From NCBI RefSeq assembly GCF_963676685.1, contig NC_092347.1, positions 65,978,596-66,042,595 on the forward strand: 64,000 nt of DNA, given 5' to 3'. The position numbers were made by a program, and so were the translations under genes. Origin of the DNA: Mytilus edulis (Eukaryota > Mollusca > Bivalvia > Mytilida > Mytilidae). Under the pieces are notes generated by a model. The model searched no databases and was not told where the DNA came from. It saw only the letters and a program-made list of their open reading frames with translations. This document shows, in pieces, positions 12,160 through 22,300 of this stretch. The stretch's first letter is position 1, and every line of letters starts with the position of its first letter.

Positions 12160-12530
12160 ATATCTTCATATTACTTTGATTTAAATATATTTTTATTTCA
12201 ATTACTAACTGTTTTCTCGTACATATAAGAATAATTTTATTTTGTATTACAGATGAATAAGCCCAGATGAAAGTTCAGTCCTGACACCTACAGGCAGACG
12301 ATTTCATTTTAGTTGCCAGATAATGATGATGTAAGTATTTGCTCATTACAATTGTATTTGAAACTATGTTAAAATTTGTTAGATAATAAAAAATAGTTTT
12401 CAAATTAGTTGGAGAAACAGCTTGAAAATTAGTTTTCAAATTAGTTGGAGAAACAGCTTGAAAAATCATTACAAATTAGTCCAAAATTTCTTTTTCAAAT
12501 TTATACACGAATGAAATGTATTTTATAATC
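12160..12530 (+). repeat. Duplicated exon-bearing segment, copy 1
   Basis: This segment aligns with 25680-25990 over intron-like flanks and a central exon-like block. Shared landmarks are 'actaactgtt', 'tgtattacag', 'gatgaaagttcagt', 'tttcattttagtt', 'ataatgatgatgtaagtatt' and 'acaattgtattt'. Within this copy a ~43 bp piece ('caaattagttggagaaacag') is itself doubled at 12400-12465. Confidence 0.8.
12253..12330 (+). other. Exon-like block with both splice sites (copy 1)
   Basis: 78 nt lie between a 3' splice site (pyrimidine-rich, ending 'gtattacag') and a 5' splice site 'gtaagtattt'. It is the best conserved part of the duplication with 25752-25828. A one-base length difference between the copies and stops in every frame near the end argue against a conserved internal coding exon. 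It could be an untranslated exon, a noncoding-RNA exon or an old exon copy. Confidence 0.45.
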
Positions 12531-12539
12531 TATAATACT

Positions 12540-13180
12540 AAAATTACAAGGTCCAATTTGTCAGCCGTCATCGGGTAAAAACGACAAATCAAAGAATTCA
12601 ACTCTATATATAACTAATATAGGACAATGGTGTAGATTAAAAATTACACCACTCCAGACCCTTTTGTTTTCAGCATAATTAATATTGCCAATAATTATCA
12701 AGTTCCGGGTCGAATCCGATACCGATACAAATAGTATATTCAGCTATTACCTTATCTGTACGTTCCGCATTTGACAGGCGCACCACCGAATGGTGTATTT
12801 AGGATTTTGCTATACACACGGGTCATAATCAAAGGACTGACACTACTAAATTCAATCATTGTCAAATTGTTCCCTATTGTAGTTTTGTTTAGCAATCAGC
12901 AAGACTTTCTAAGATAAATATAAGACAATGCTGTTGATTAAAAAATACTCCATTCCTGGATAGCCAGGACCTTTTGTTTTCCAAATAATTAATATTTCCA
13001 ATAACTGATAAGTTCCAGGTCGACGGGTTCAAACAAAGATTTGAAAGCAGAGAAAACTGTGTATCTTATAATCGACATGACTTAATTATCAGATGACAAT
13101 ACCAATTACTAAAATAAGGCTTAGGCATAGTTATATACTTTAATTCAGTCACGGACCCGCGATATCACGGGTGTTTACTT
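12540..13180. repeat. Mollusc dispersed repeat with internal duplication
   Basis: Two related sub-blocks, 12600-12720 and 12900-13025, share 'ataggacaatg'/'ataagacaatg', 'cccttttgttttc'/'ccttttgttttcc' and 'aagttccgggtcg'/'aagttccaggtcg'. It ends at 'acccgcgatatcacgggtgt', a typical end of this family. It is noncoding. Confidence 0.55.
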
Positions 13181-13269
13181 GTTTATATAAAATATATACA
13201 GTAATACAATTCTTTATAGTTACTTAATGTCGTTAATATATGTTCTAATAACTTGAAATCTCATAGTTC

Positions 13270-14520
13270 AAAAATATTAACATTTTACATCTCATTTTAC
13301 CCCTCCCCCCATTTTGAAAAAGGGGGGAGGTGGGGGTATGTAATACTGTTTTACCTCTGTCTGTCGATCCAGCCATCAGTTCATCAGTCTGTCCGTCCCA
13401 TGAATATTTTTTGTCTAATTTTTCTCAGGAACTACAATACAAGGAAAAAATTTCTGAAATTTGGTTTCGGTGTTTATATATGTAGGACTCTAAAGTGTGA
13501 TGGAGACGCTAAAGTACGATGGTCACGCTAAAGTGTGATGGTCTACGCTAAAGAAAGAATAGATGTAATAAACATACTATGGATTATGACGTGAACGAAC
13601 TTTTATACAAACAAAAAATGAACATGCCGAAAGATAAATGTAGAATATTTGATTAACAACTTAAAAGCGAATGTCCATGACTTACTCAATTTAAACATGA
13701 TAACTGTTTTGTCGGCTGAAGCAAATGTGGGTTTTTTCAGTGCTAGGACTTTTGTTCAGCAGACGACCATCTTACTATACAGATACAAAAGTATATGCAT
13801 TTATTTATAAATATCCTTTATCCTGTTTCTATTTGAAGCTAACGGATACACTGAAATCATTGTTTATGTTAAAGTTTACTTTGCCGTCCCCGTTCAAATA
13901 TTGATTTTAATGAAAAGTAAAGTCGGTAAAATAAAGGTACGTCATGGTTCCATGCGTAAATCATAAATTGTCTGCTAAAAAATTAGAACGAATTTTGTAT
14001 TTGTAATTTACAATGACAACTTTGAGAGGAAATGTTCACATTAGTGATAGACTGTGTGAACGGCAAGCTACACCAATTATCCAAATATGTTAAGGGCCTG
14101 AATTAAAAAAAAACATATACAGGATATATAGATTTTTGTCACACCTAAATTACCATTTTACCAATAATTACGTGGTCGTTCTTCTTAATTTAAAACACTG
14201 ATCACTTAAGACTACTGGTAATTATAAAGCCTATCAAATATGTCATAAAACCTTGTACTAGCTTTCGCAAGAAGTCTATTTTTTAAATCCGTGTTCTTTA
14301 ATACTTTAAGCCCTTTAACATTACCCTTTTAGTCTGATTGCACTTTAGCGTGATTAACCATCGAACTTTAGCGAACAAACAGCCATCCCACTTTAGCGTA
14401 GACCATCGCACTTTAGCGTGATCATCGCACTTTAGAGTCCTACATATATATCAGCTATACCAAGTGATGCTTTTTCAGATTCATCACTAAGCAACTTCCT
14501 GTTTACCGAACTTTTGTATC
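13270..14520 (+). repeat. Host repeat split by a DNA transposon
   Basis: The left part has 'ccccattttgaaaaaggggg' and a 'gtctgtccgtcc' tract, ending at 'tttggtttcggtgtttata'. The right part resumes at 'tcagctataccaagtgatgc' (14450). I recognise the two halves as one continuous mollusc repeat interrupted by the element at 13475-14450. Confidence 0.55.
13475..14450. mobile_element. Non-autonomous TIR DNA transposon (~975 bp)
   Basis: The left terminal repeat 'tatatatgtaggactctaaa' matches the reverse complement of the right end, 'tttagagtcctacatatata'. Subterminal copies of a 'cgctaaagtgygatgg' motif follow, three or more on the left (13500-13550) and four on the right (14340-14430), in opposite orientation. 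The interior holds no transposase. It sits in the repeat at 13270-14520, so the boundaries are well defined; the target duplication is TA or TATA. Confidence 0.85.
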
Positions 14521-14532
14521 ATTTTAGACCTA

Positions 14533-15931
14533 AGGGAGCTACCATTTGATTTTTATGGAGGGGCTAGGATGAAAAATTTTGTCCTGCATTTTTTTTTAGC
14601 TGTCCTGCCTTTTTATTTTTCACTCTGTTCGGTCCTGCCTTTTTTTTTTAGTTTATCCTGACTTTTTTTTAACTTAATTGTCGTCCTGACTTTTTTTTTT
14701 TGCAAGTGTCTCATCCTGCCTTTTTTTTTTACTCAAAACTCCTGTCCTGCCCTGCCTATTTTTTTCAAATTTCATCCTATATTTGGTTTGTGCGTACCTT
14801 GCTAGGTCCTCATGCCAGTCAGACAGTTTTCACTTGACCTTGACCTCAATTCATGGATCAGTGAACAAGACTAAGCTTTGGTGGTCAAGTCCATATCTCA
14901 GATACTATAAGCAATTAAAGGTCTAGTATATTCAGTGTATGGAAGGACTGTAAGGTGTACATGTCCAGCTGGCAGGTGTCATCTGACCTTGACCTCATTT
15001 TCATGGTTCAGTGGTTATAGTTTAGTTTTGAGTTTTGGTCTGGGTTTTTTAATACTGTATGCAATAGGTCTACTATATTTGGTGTATGGAATTTTTGTAA
15101 GGTGTACATGTCTAGCTGGCAGGTGTCATCTCACCTTGACCTCAAACTTACATGGTTCATTGGTCACAGTTACGTTTTAGAGTTTGGTCTTTTTTTCTAA
15201 TACTATATGCAATAGGTCAACTATATTTGGTGTATGGAAATATTGTATGATCATTATGTCAGTCACACAGGTTTTATTTGACCTTGACCTCATTTTCACA
15301 GTTTGTTGCTCAGTGTTCAGTTTTTGTGTTTTGGTCTGTTTTTCTTAAACAATAAGTAATAGGTCAACTATATTTGTTGTATAGCAGTATTGTTAGCTGT
15401 TCATGCCTGCCTGGCATGGTTCATCTGACGTTGACCCCATTTTATGGTTCGTTGGTCAATGTTTAGTTTTCTTGGTTAAGTTTATGTGACAGTTGTAATA
15501 AAGCTTTATATTTAGGACTATCATCAATGATTAGTAAAGAAGGCGAGACATTTCAGCGTGTGCACTCTTGTCCTGGTTAAAGTTAAGTTTATGTGACAGT
15601 TGTACTAAAGCTTTATACTTAAGACTGTCAACATAATATCAATGATTAGTAAAGAAGGCGAGATATTTCAGGGTGTGCACTCTTGTTGAAATTTTATTAA
15701 CTTTCTAAAACTATCCTGGATTTCTACCAAACTTTGACAGAAGCTTGTTTATGATCATAAGATAGTATCCAGAAGTAAATTTTGTTTAAAAAAAATCCTT
15801 TCCCCATTTCCTTATAAATGGACAGGAAACAGGAATCAAAACATATTATTTTTTCTCCAAAAACTGAAAACAAACTTTTTTTTCCAAAAAAATCCATAGC
15901 CCCCCCAGAAAATCAAATGGTTGCTGCCTTA
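14533..15931. mobile_element. Element with 'accatttgatttt' inverted ends, containing other repeats
   Basis: The left end 'gctaccatttgatttttatg' followed by 'gaggggcta' corresponds to the reverse complement of the right end, 'catagccccc' followed by 'agaaaatcaaatggttgctg'. Just inside the left end (14585-14770) is a run of 'cctgcctttttttt' segments. The middle is occupied by the tandem element at 14790-15480 and a ~118 bp direct duplication at 15470-15690 ('gtttatgtgacagttgta' in each copy). No protein is visible. Confidence 0.6.
14790..15480 (+). repeat. Tandem 'cttgaccttgacctc' element, copy 2
   Basis: Six or so units related to those at 9650-10450, in the same orientation, starting with 'accttgctaggtcctcatgc'. 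Its position between the ends of the 14533-15931 element suggests nesting. Confidence 0.75.
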
Positions 15932-16021
15932 CTACAAAGGAAAGGCTGGAATTGAGTTTTTAGGTTCTTGCTTGAAGGGTTTCAATAAGTTAGGGGCCAA
16001 AAAGGGGCCCAAATAAGCATT

Positions 16022-16230
16022 TTTAGCTCACCTGTCCCAAAGGTCAAAATGAACTTTTCTCATCACTTAGCATCTGGCTTCGTCCAGCGTCAATAGCTTT
16101 TACAAAAATCTTCTCCTCTAAAACTACTGGGCCAAATTTAACCAAACTTGGCCACAATCATCATTAGGGTATCTAGTTTTAAAAATGTGTCTGGTGTCAG
16201 ACCAACCAACCAAGATGGCTGCCATAGCTA
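16022..16230 (+). repeat. Mollusc dispersed repeat, 'ttttagctcacctg' family
   Basis: Starts 'tttttagctcacctgtccca', has 'aaactactgggccaaattta', and ends 'caaccaaccaagatggctgc'. It is a relative of 6420-6680. Confidence 0.65.
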
Positions 16231-16234
16231 CATA

Positions 16235-17095
16235 GCCAGAAATTAATAGTGGTTTTGCTAATTAATATTCATAATATGTAAATGAGAATTGTACCACGTG
16301 ATAGTAGTTTGAACTGGACTGGCTTGATATCATTAAAATCATTAAAATCTTTAAAACACGGATATTATAAGTTGCCCATCACAGAATCCTTATTTACAAT
16401 CACTTTGATATTTCCGTAAAGTTGTCAGGCGGTCAAAATCAAAACAATGAACGCGAATTTAGTGAATTGTTCGTGCTTTCGTGAGTTTATTCTTCTTGAA
16501 ATAGTGACATTTTAACTTGGGAACCTAGAGTTCAACGACTACACATACAAGGTTTGGACTTGCTTATTCTTTGGAAGTTTAAGTTTCAAATTTCACCCCG
16601 GCAACCTGTTTTTGTAATGACCTTAGTAGCCAATTTTCAACACGAAGTTTGCAAATTTGACGTTTCAGCCATTTTAGCCTGTATTTTACACTGCAATGTT
16701 AAAAGCCTCTCGCTTCGATTTTTAAAATAGCTCAGGAACCTGTGTTTTTGCAACAACAGTCATTATGTTTCGTTTTAATGGTGTGTATTGTTGTGTATAT
16801 TCATTTTCTGCCCCGGCAACCTGTCTATCACTTAAATTAAAATTAAAACAGACATTTTTTCAAAATTCCCTATCATTTTAATGTAATTTCCGAAAAAAGG
16901 GGGACAAAGGTTTTTCTGGACAACTTAAACAATTTAAAAGCAGTGTAAGTAGCATATTAATCTATTGTAATAAAAATTCATAATATCTAATAAAATCTGT
17001 AGATTTAGCTAACAAAGTCCTTATATTTGTATACAGTAACATTTGTTTATAGTGGAAAATTGTTTTAACCTTGAATAAGCTTCAATTAGGAGATA
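16235..17095. other. No feature seen
   Basis: AT-rich sequence. 'cccggcaacctgt' occurs twice (16598 and 16812) but I see no larger repeat or gene. Confidence 0.4.
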
Positions 17096-17099
17096 ACTG

Positions 17100-17243
17100 T
17101 ATTGTATTTAAAGCTCCGACGGCATCAATTGGGGATTTGATGGTCACAAATTAAGTTTACTGGCGACGCGTTAGCGGAGACAGTAAACTGGTATTTGCGA
17201 CCATCAAATCCCCAATTGATGCCGTCGGAGCTTAAAATACAAT
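17100..17243. repeat. Near-perfect hairpin with ~60 bp arms
   Basis: The left arm contains 'aagctccgacggcatcaatt' and 'ggggatttgatggtc'. The right arm contains their exact complements, 'gaccatcaaatcccc' and 'aattgatgccgtcggagctt'. Inner blocks 'aagtttactg' and 'cagtaaactg' also pair, with mismatches between. The loop is ~18 nt and G/C-rich ('gcgacgcgttagcggaga'). A small related palindrome, 'catcaattgtcaattgatg', lies at 17344-17362. It could be a mini foldback element or a structured RNA. Confidence 0.8.
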
Positions 17244-17364
17244 ATTGTTATCTCCATTCTAATGAAACTGACAGAAAACAACGTTAAAACACGTAATTAA
17301 AATCTGTCATATGCCGTCTGCGCATGCGCGTACGCCCCATAGCATCAATTGTCAATTGATGCCA

Positions 17365-18380
17365 TGTAAGAAAGTGACGTTATCCAATCAAAATGAACGT
17401 TACAAACGTTGTTGCATTAGAATTTAAAATTGCTTGCTAGTCTCTCTCTGTGATTACTATAAGATTACTCTGGTTCATTTCTCAATCAATCTATCATGAA
17501 GGGACAATTGATACTTCGATTTTGATTGATAGTCTTTTTCAAAAATGATGAATGATTCTTTATATTGGTATATTATCATTTTAAACGTTTCAAATTTATG
17601 AAATGATATTCGTACACCAATGTTTTTGATACACCAATAACTAAAGCTGAAATATATTGAATTGATACATTTTGTAATTATTCAAAATTATATCAGAAAC
17701 ATATATTATAAAATAATGAACCTGTTAAAGGGAGACAATACTTGCATAACTTTTTCGAATTGGCACATAATACAACAGAATGTCACTCTTGCATACAAAT
17801 GGCACATCAATATAATTAATTAACTCTGCAATCGTGCTCCACCTTCAATGATGATTCTAAATTATAAATATCACCAAAAGTTGTTAATCTATAGATAGTG
17901 AAGACTAATGAAAGCTAATCCACTGTTCAAATATTTCTTTGCAATTTTTTAAAACTTCCTCAGAAAAATGCTCGAGCCACTTGACTTTCATAGCTCATAA
18001 TTAACGTTTTTACACAATATTTTTAAAAATAAACATGATAAAGTAGCTAAAGATTATTCACTTCTCAAAGTGTAAGACGCAATAAAAATCGTATGCTTGC
18101 ACCATCTTACCCAAATACAGATTTAAATAAGTTCTGAACATTTCGTCATTTCTTCGTTTATTTTATAAACCGGTTTTAAACAAATCACAAGTGCATTTTA
18201 AGATCCAACTAAATACCTGTATCCCGATATCGTCAGGTAAATTTGCTAGTGTATGGGAGGTAATCCAATTAAAATTTTAAGAATACTGTTAAAATTATCC
18301 TTACTTGTGGAAAGACCTGCAATTGATCTCTGAACAATTGGATTTTAAGTTTCTTTATATTTTTTATAGCCTATAGAAAA
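17365..18380. other. No feature seen
   Basis: AT-rich sequence without coding exons, inverted repeats or tandem structure. Confidence 0.4.
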
Positions 18381-18393
18381 TATATAGCATAGG

Positions 18394-18418
18394 TAACTTC
18401 AAAGAATCGAAAGTGATG
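18394..18418 (+). repeat. Diverged solitary micro-exon-like unit (left)
   Basis: 'gtaacttcaaagaatcgaaa' and five more bases lie between 'atag' and 'gtatgttta'. It aligns with the array unit core 'gtgacgtcaaaggatcc' and keeps splice-like edges. The nearly identical block at 19313-19337 shows that this segment was duplicated before the transposon at 18429 landed. Confidence 0.5.
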
Positions 18419-18428
18419 TATGTTTATC

Positions 18429-19210
18429 TATACTGAGCTCAAAAAGTTTAGCAACAAAAATATGAAATTTTATTACAAAATGATAATAAAAAAATGGAAT
18501 TATGACATGTCAGAAGCAACATGAATGTTTAACACTCATATTCATTAGGATATTTTTTGTATGGAGCACGGGAGGGTCAAAATGCGGAAATGAGTATAGT
18601 GTTATTCAAAATCAATTTCTCTGCCATGTTCTATTAAGTGCATCAATGAAGGATTGGCAGGAACACCAGCAGCTACCCTTAGTCAATGCACTACTCTTGT
18701 GGCCAGAAGAACATTACCACATGTTGACAATTGTTGTTTTTGGTCTACGGCATATCAACCTATCCTGTGTTGTTGCAATTTGTTGATTTCTGTTTGCTAG
18801 TCCCTAAACTGTTGACTTATGCACATAAAATCGAGCCACGACGTCAGCAACACTCATGCTGGCATCAACCATTCCAAGAGCCATCTGACCGTCATTTTCC
18901 GAGAGGCATGGTTGACGCCCCATGCAATTTTTTCAAACTTTTATGTGTTTTTCTTACCAATGGTGTGTTTCTGAACGTGTGTGCAAAAACAAAATTGAAT
19001 TTTGTTTTAAAAGTACAGGTACAGAAAGTAAAACATCAATTACACGTGCAAAGCTGAAATGGCACGAAATCAATCACCTGGCAAAAAGTACGACTGTTTA
19101 AAATTTCAGGTAAAACTAAGGATTATATCAATGATGTTTAATAAAAAAAAATCCAGAAAAACAAATAACAATGAAAAAAAAGTGTTGCTAAACTTTTTTG
19201 GCTCAGTATA
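18429..19210 (-). mobile_element. Decayed Tc1/mariner-like element
   Basis: The inverted ends are 'tactgagctcaaaaagttta' followed by 'gcaac', and 'gttgctaaacttttttggct' followed by 'cagta'. It sits at a TA: the undisturbed duplicate of the target reads 'ttatctatttcatttt' at 19343. On the minus strand, 18780-18890 translates to a helix-turn-helix-like stretch (DGQMALGMVDASMSVADVVA then RFYVHKSTV, stop). This resembles the N-terminal DNA-binding region of Tc1-type transposases. Downstream frames are broken and no catalytic triad is left. Confidence 0.65.
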
Positions 19211-19312
19211 TTTCATTTTCATGTTTTCATATGTATGGTGTTTTTTTTTTTCTTTTTTCTATAGGTGTATTTCTTTCTTCTTTTTTTTTAAATTTATTTC
19301 CATTTTCTATAG

Positions 19313-19337
19313 GTCACTTTAAAGAATTATAAGTGAG
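19313..19337 (+). repeat. Diverged solitary micro-exon-like unit (right)
   Basis: 25 nt between 'ttctatag' and 'gtatggtta', related to 18394-18418 and to the array units. Together the two suggest an older spread of the unit before the main amplification. Confidence 0.5.
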
Positions 19338-19368
19338 GTATGGTTATCTATTTCATTTTATGTTTTAG

Positions 19369-22300
19369 GTGACGTCCAGGATCAGACAGCAGGTAAGTTT
19401 TGATAGGATTGTGTGCATGTTTGTATGCCTTTTTGTCCAAGTTTCCTCTAGGTGCCTTCAAAGGATCCAACGGACAGGTATGTTAAGATAAGATTGTGTG
19501 TTGTATGCATTTTTGTCCAAATTTCCTCTAGGTGGCGTCAAAGGATCCAAGGGAAAGGTATGTTAAGATAAGATTGTGTGTTTGTATGCCTTTTTGTCCA
19601 AATTTCCTCTAGGTGACGTCAAAGGATCAGACAGCAGGTATGTTAAGATAAGATTGTGTGTTTGTATGCCTTTTTGTCCAAATTTCCTCTAGGTGACGTC
19701 AAAGGATCAGACAGCAGGTATGTTAAGATAAGATTGTGTGTTTGTATGCATTTTTGTCCAAGTTTCCTCTAGGTGGCGTCAAAGGATCCAAGGGAAAGGT
19801 ATGTTAAGATAAGATTGTGTGTTGTATGCATTTTTGTCCAAGTTTCCTCTAGGTGACGTCAAAGGATCCAACGGAAAGGTATGTTAAGATAAGATTGTGT
19901 GTTTGTATGCCTTTTTGTCAAAGTTTCCTCTAGGTGGCGTCAAAGGATCCAAGGGAAAGGTATGTTAAGATAAGATTGTGTGTTGTATGCATTTTTGTCC
20001 AAATTTCCTCTAGGTGGCGTCAAAGGATTAGACAGCAGGTATGTTTAGATAAGATTGTGTGTTTGTATGCATTTTTGTCCAAATTTCCTCTAGGTGGCGT
20101 CAAAGGATCAGACAGCAGGTATGTTAAGATAAGATTGTGTGTTTGTATGCCTTTTTGTCCAAGTTTCCTCTAGGTGGCGTCAAAGGATCAGACAGCAGGT
20201 ATGTTAAGATAAGATTGTGTGTTGTATGCATTTTTGTCCAAATTTCCTCTAGGTGGCGTCAAAGGATTAGACAGCAGGTATGTTTAGATAAGATTGTGTG
20301 TTTGTATGCATTTTTGTCCAAATTTCCTCTAGGTGGCGTCAAAGGATCAGACAGCAGGTATGTTAAGATAAGATTGTGTGTTTGTATGCCTTTTTGTCCA
20401 AGTTTCCTCTAGGTGGCGTCAAAGGATCAGACAGCAGGTATGTTAAGATAAGATTGTGTGTTGTATGCATTTTTGTCCAAATTTCCTCTAGGTGGCGTCA
20501 AAGGATCAGACAGCAGGTATGTTAAGATAAGATTGTGTGTTTGTATGCATTTTTGTCCAAATTTTCTCTAGATGCCATCAAAGGATCCAACCGAAAGGTA
20601 TGTTAAGATAAGATTGTGTTTTTGTATGCCTGTTTGTCCAAGTTTCCTCTAGATGCCTTCAAAGGATCCAACGGACAGGTATGTTAAGATAAGATTGTGT
20701 GTTTGTATGCATTTTTCTCCAAATTTCCTCTAGGTGGCGTCAAAGGATCCAACGGAAAAGTATGTTAAGATAAGATTGTGTGTTTGTATGCATTTTTGTC
20801 CAAGTTTCCTCTAGGTGCCGTCAAAGGATCCAACGGAAAGGTATGTTAAGATAAGATTGTGTGTTTGTATGCCTTTTTCTCCAAATTTCCTCTAGGTGCC
20901 ATCAAAGGATCCAACAGAAAGGTATGTTAAGATAAGATTGTGTGTTTGTATGCATTTTTGTCCAAGTTTCCTCTAGGTGGCGTCAAAGGATCCAAGGAAA
21001 AGGTATGTTAAGATAAGATTGTGTGTTTGTATGCATTTTTGTCCAAGTTTCCTCTAGGTGCTGTCAAAGGATCCAACGGAAAGGTATGTTAAGATAAGAT
21101 TGTGTGTTTGTATGCCTTTTTCTCCAAATTTCCTCTAGGGGGCGTCAAAGGATCCAAGGGAAAGGTATGTTAAGATCAGATTGTGTGTTTGTATGCATTT
21201 TTGTCCAAATTTCCTCTAGGTGCCGTCAAAGGATCCAACGGAAAGGTATGTTAAGATACGATTGTGTGTTTGTATGCCTTTTTATCCAAGTTTCCTCTAG
21301 GTGCAGTCAAAGGATCCAACCGAAAGGTATGTTAAGATAAGATTGTGTGTTTGTATGCCTTTTTGTCCAAATTTCCTCTAGGTGGCGTCAAAGGATCCAA
21401 GGGAAAGGTATGTTAAGATAAGATTGTGTGTTTGTATGCATTTTTGTCCAAATTTCCTCTAGGTGCCGTCAAAGGATCCAACGGAAAGGTATGTTAAGAT
21501 AAGATTGTGTGTTTGTATGCCTTTTTATCCAAGTTTCCTCTAGGTGCCGTCAAAGGATCCAACCGAAAGGTATGTTAAGATAAGATTGTGTGTTTGTATG
21601 CCTTTTTGTCCAAATTTCCTCTAGGTGGCGTCAAAGGATCAGACAGCAGGTATGTTAAGATAAGATTGTGTGTTTGTATGCCTTTTTCTCCAAATTTCAT
21701 TTAGGTGGCATCAAAGGATCAGACAGAAGGTATGTTAAGATAAGATTGTGTGTATGTTTGTATGTCTTTTTGTCCAAGTTTCCTCTAGGTGGCTTCAAAG
21801 GATCCAACGGAAAGGTATGTTAAGATAAGATTGTGTGTTTGTATGCATTTTTGTCCCAGTTTCCTCTAGGTGCTGTCAAAGGATCAGACAGCAGGTATGT
21901 TAAGATAAGATTGTGTGTTTGTATGCATTTTTGTCCAAATTTCCTCTAGGTGGCGTCAAAGGATCCAAGGGAAAGGTATGTTAAGATAAGATTGTGTTTT
22001 TGTATGCATTTTTGTCCAAGTTTCCTCTAGGTGCCGTCAAAGGATCCAACGGAAAGGTATGTTAAGATAAGATTGTGTGTTTGTATGCCTTTTTCTCCAA
22101 ATTTCCTCTAGGTGGCGTCAAAGGATCCAAGGGAAAGGTATGTTAAGATAAGATTGTGTGTTTGTATGCATTTTGTCCAAATTTCCTCTAGGTGCCGTCA
22201 AAGAATCCAACGGAAAGGTATGTTAAGATACGATTGTGTGTTTGTATGCCTTTTTATCCAAGTTTCCTCTAGGTGCAGTCAAAGGATCCAACCGAAAGGT

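Noticed and set aside
12315-12331. snoRNA C-box-like 'atgatga' near the exon-like block
   Set aside because: No terminal stem or D box at a suitable place. The bases are better explained as exon end plus donor.
19934-20412. Long frames across array units (e.g. KIRLCV...CPSFL repeats)
   Set aside because: They read through intron-like and exon-like parts together and break wherever a 25/26-nt change occurs. This is unspliced repeat translation.
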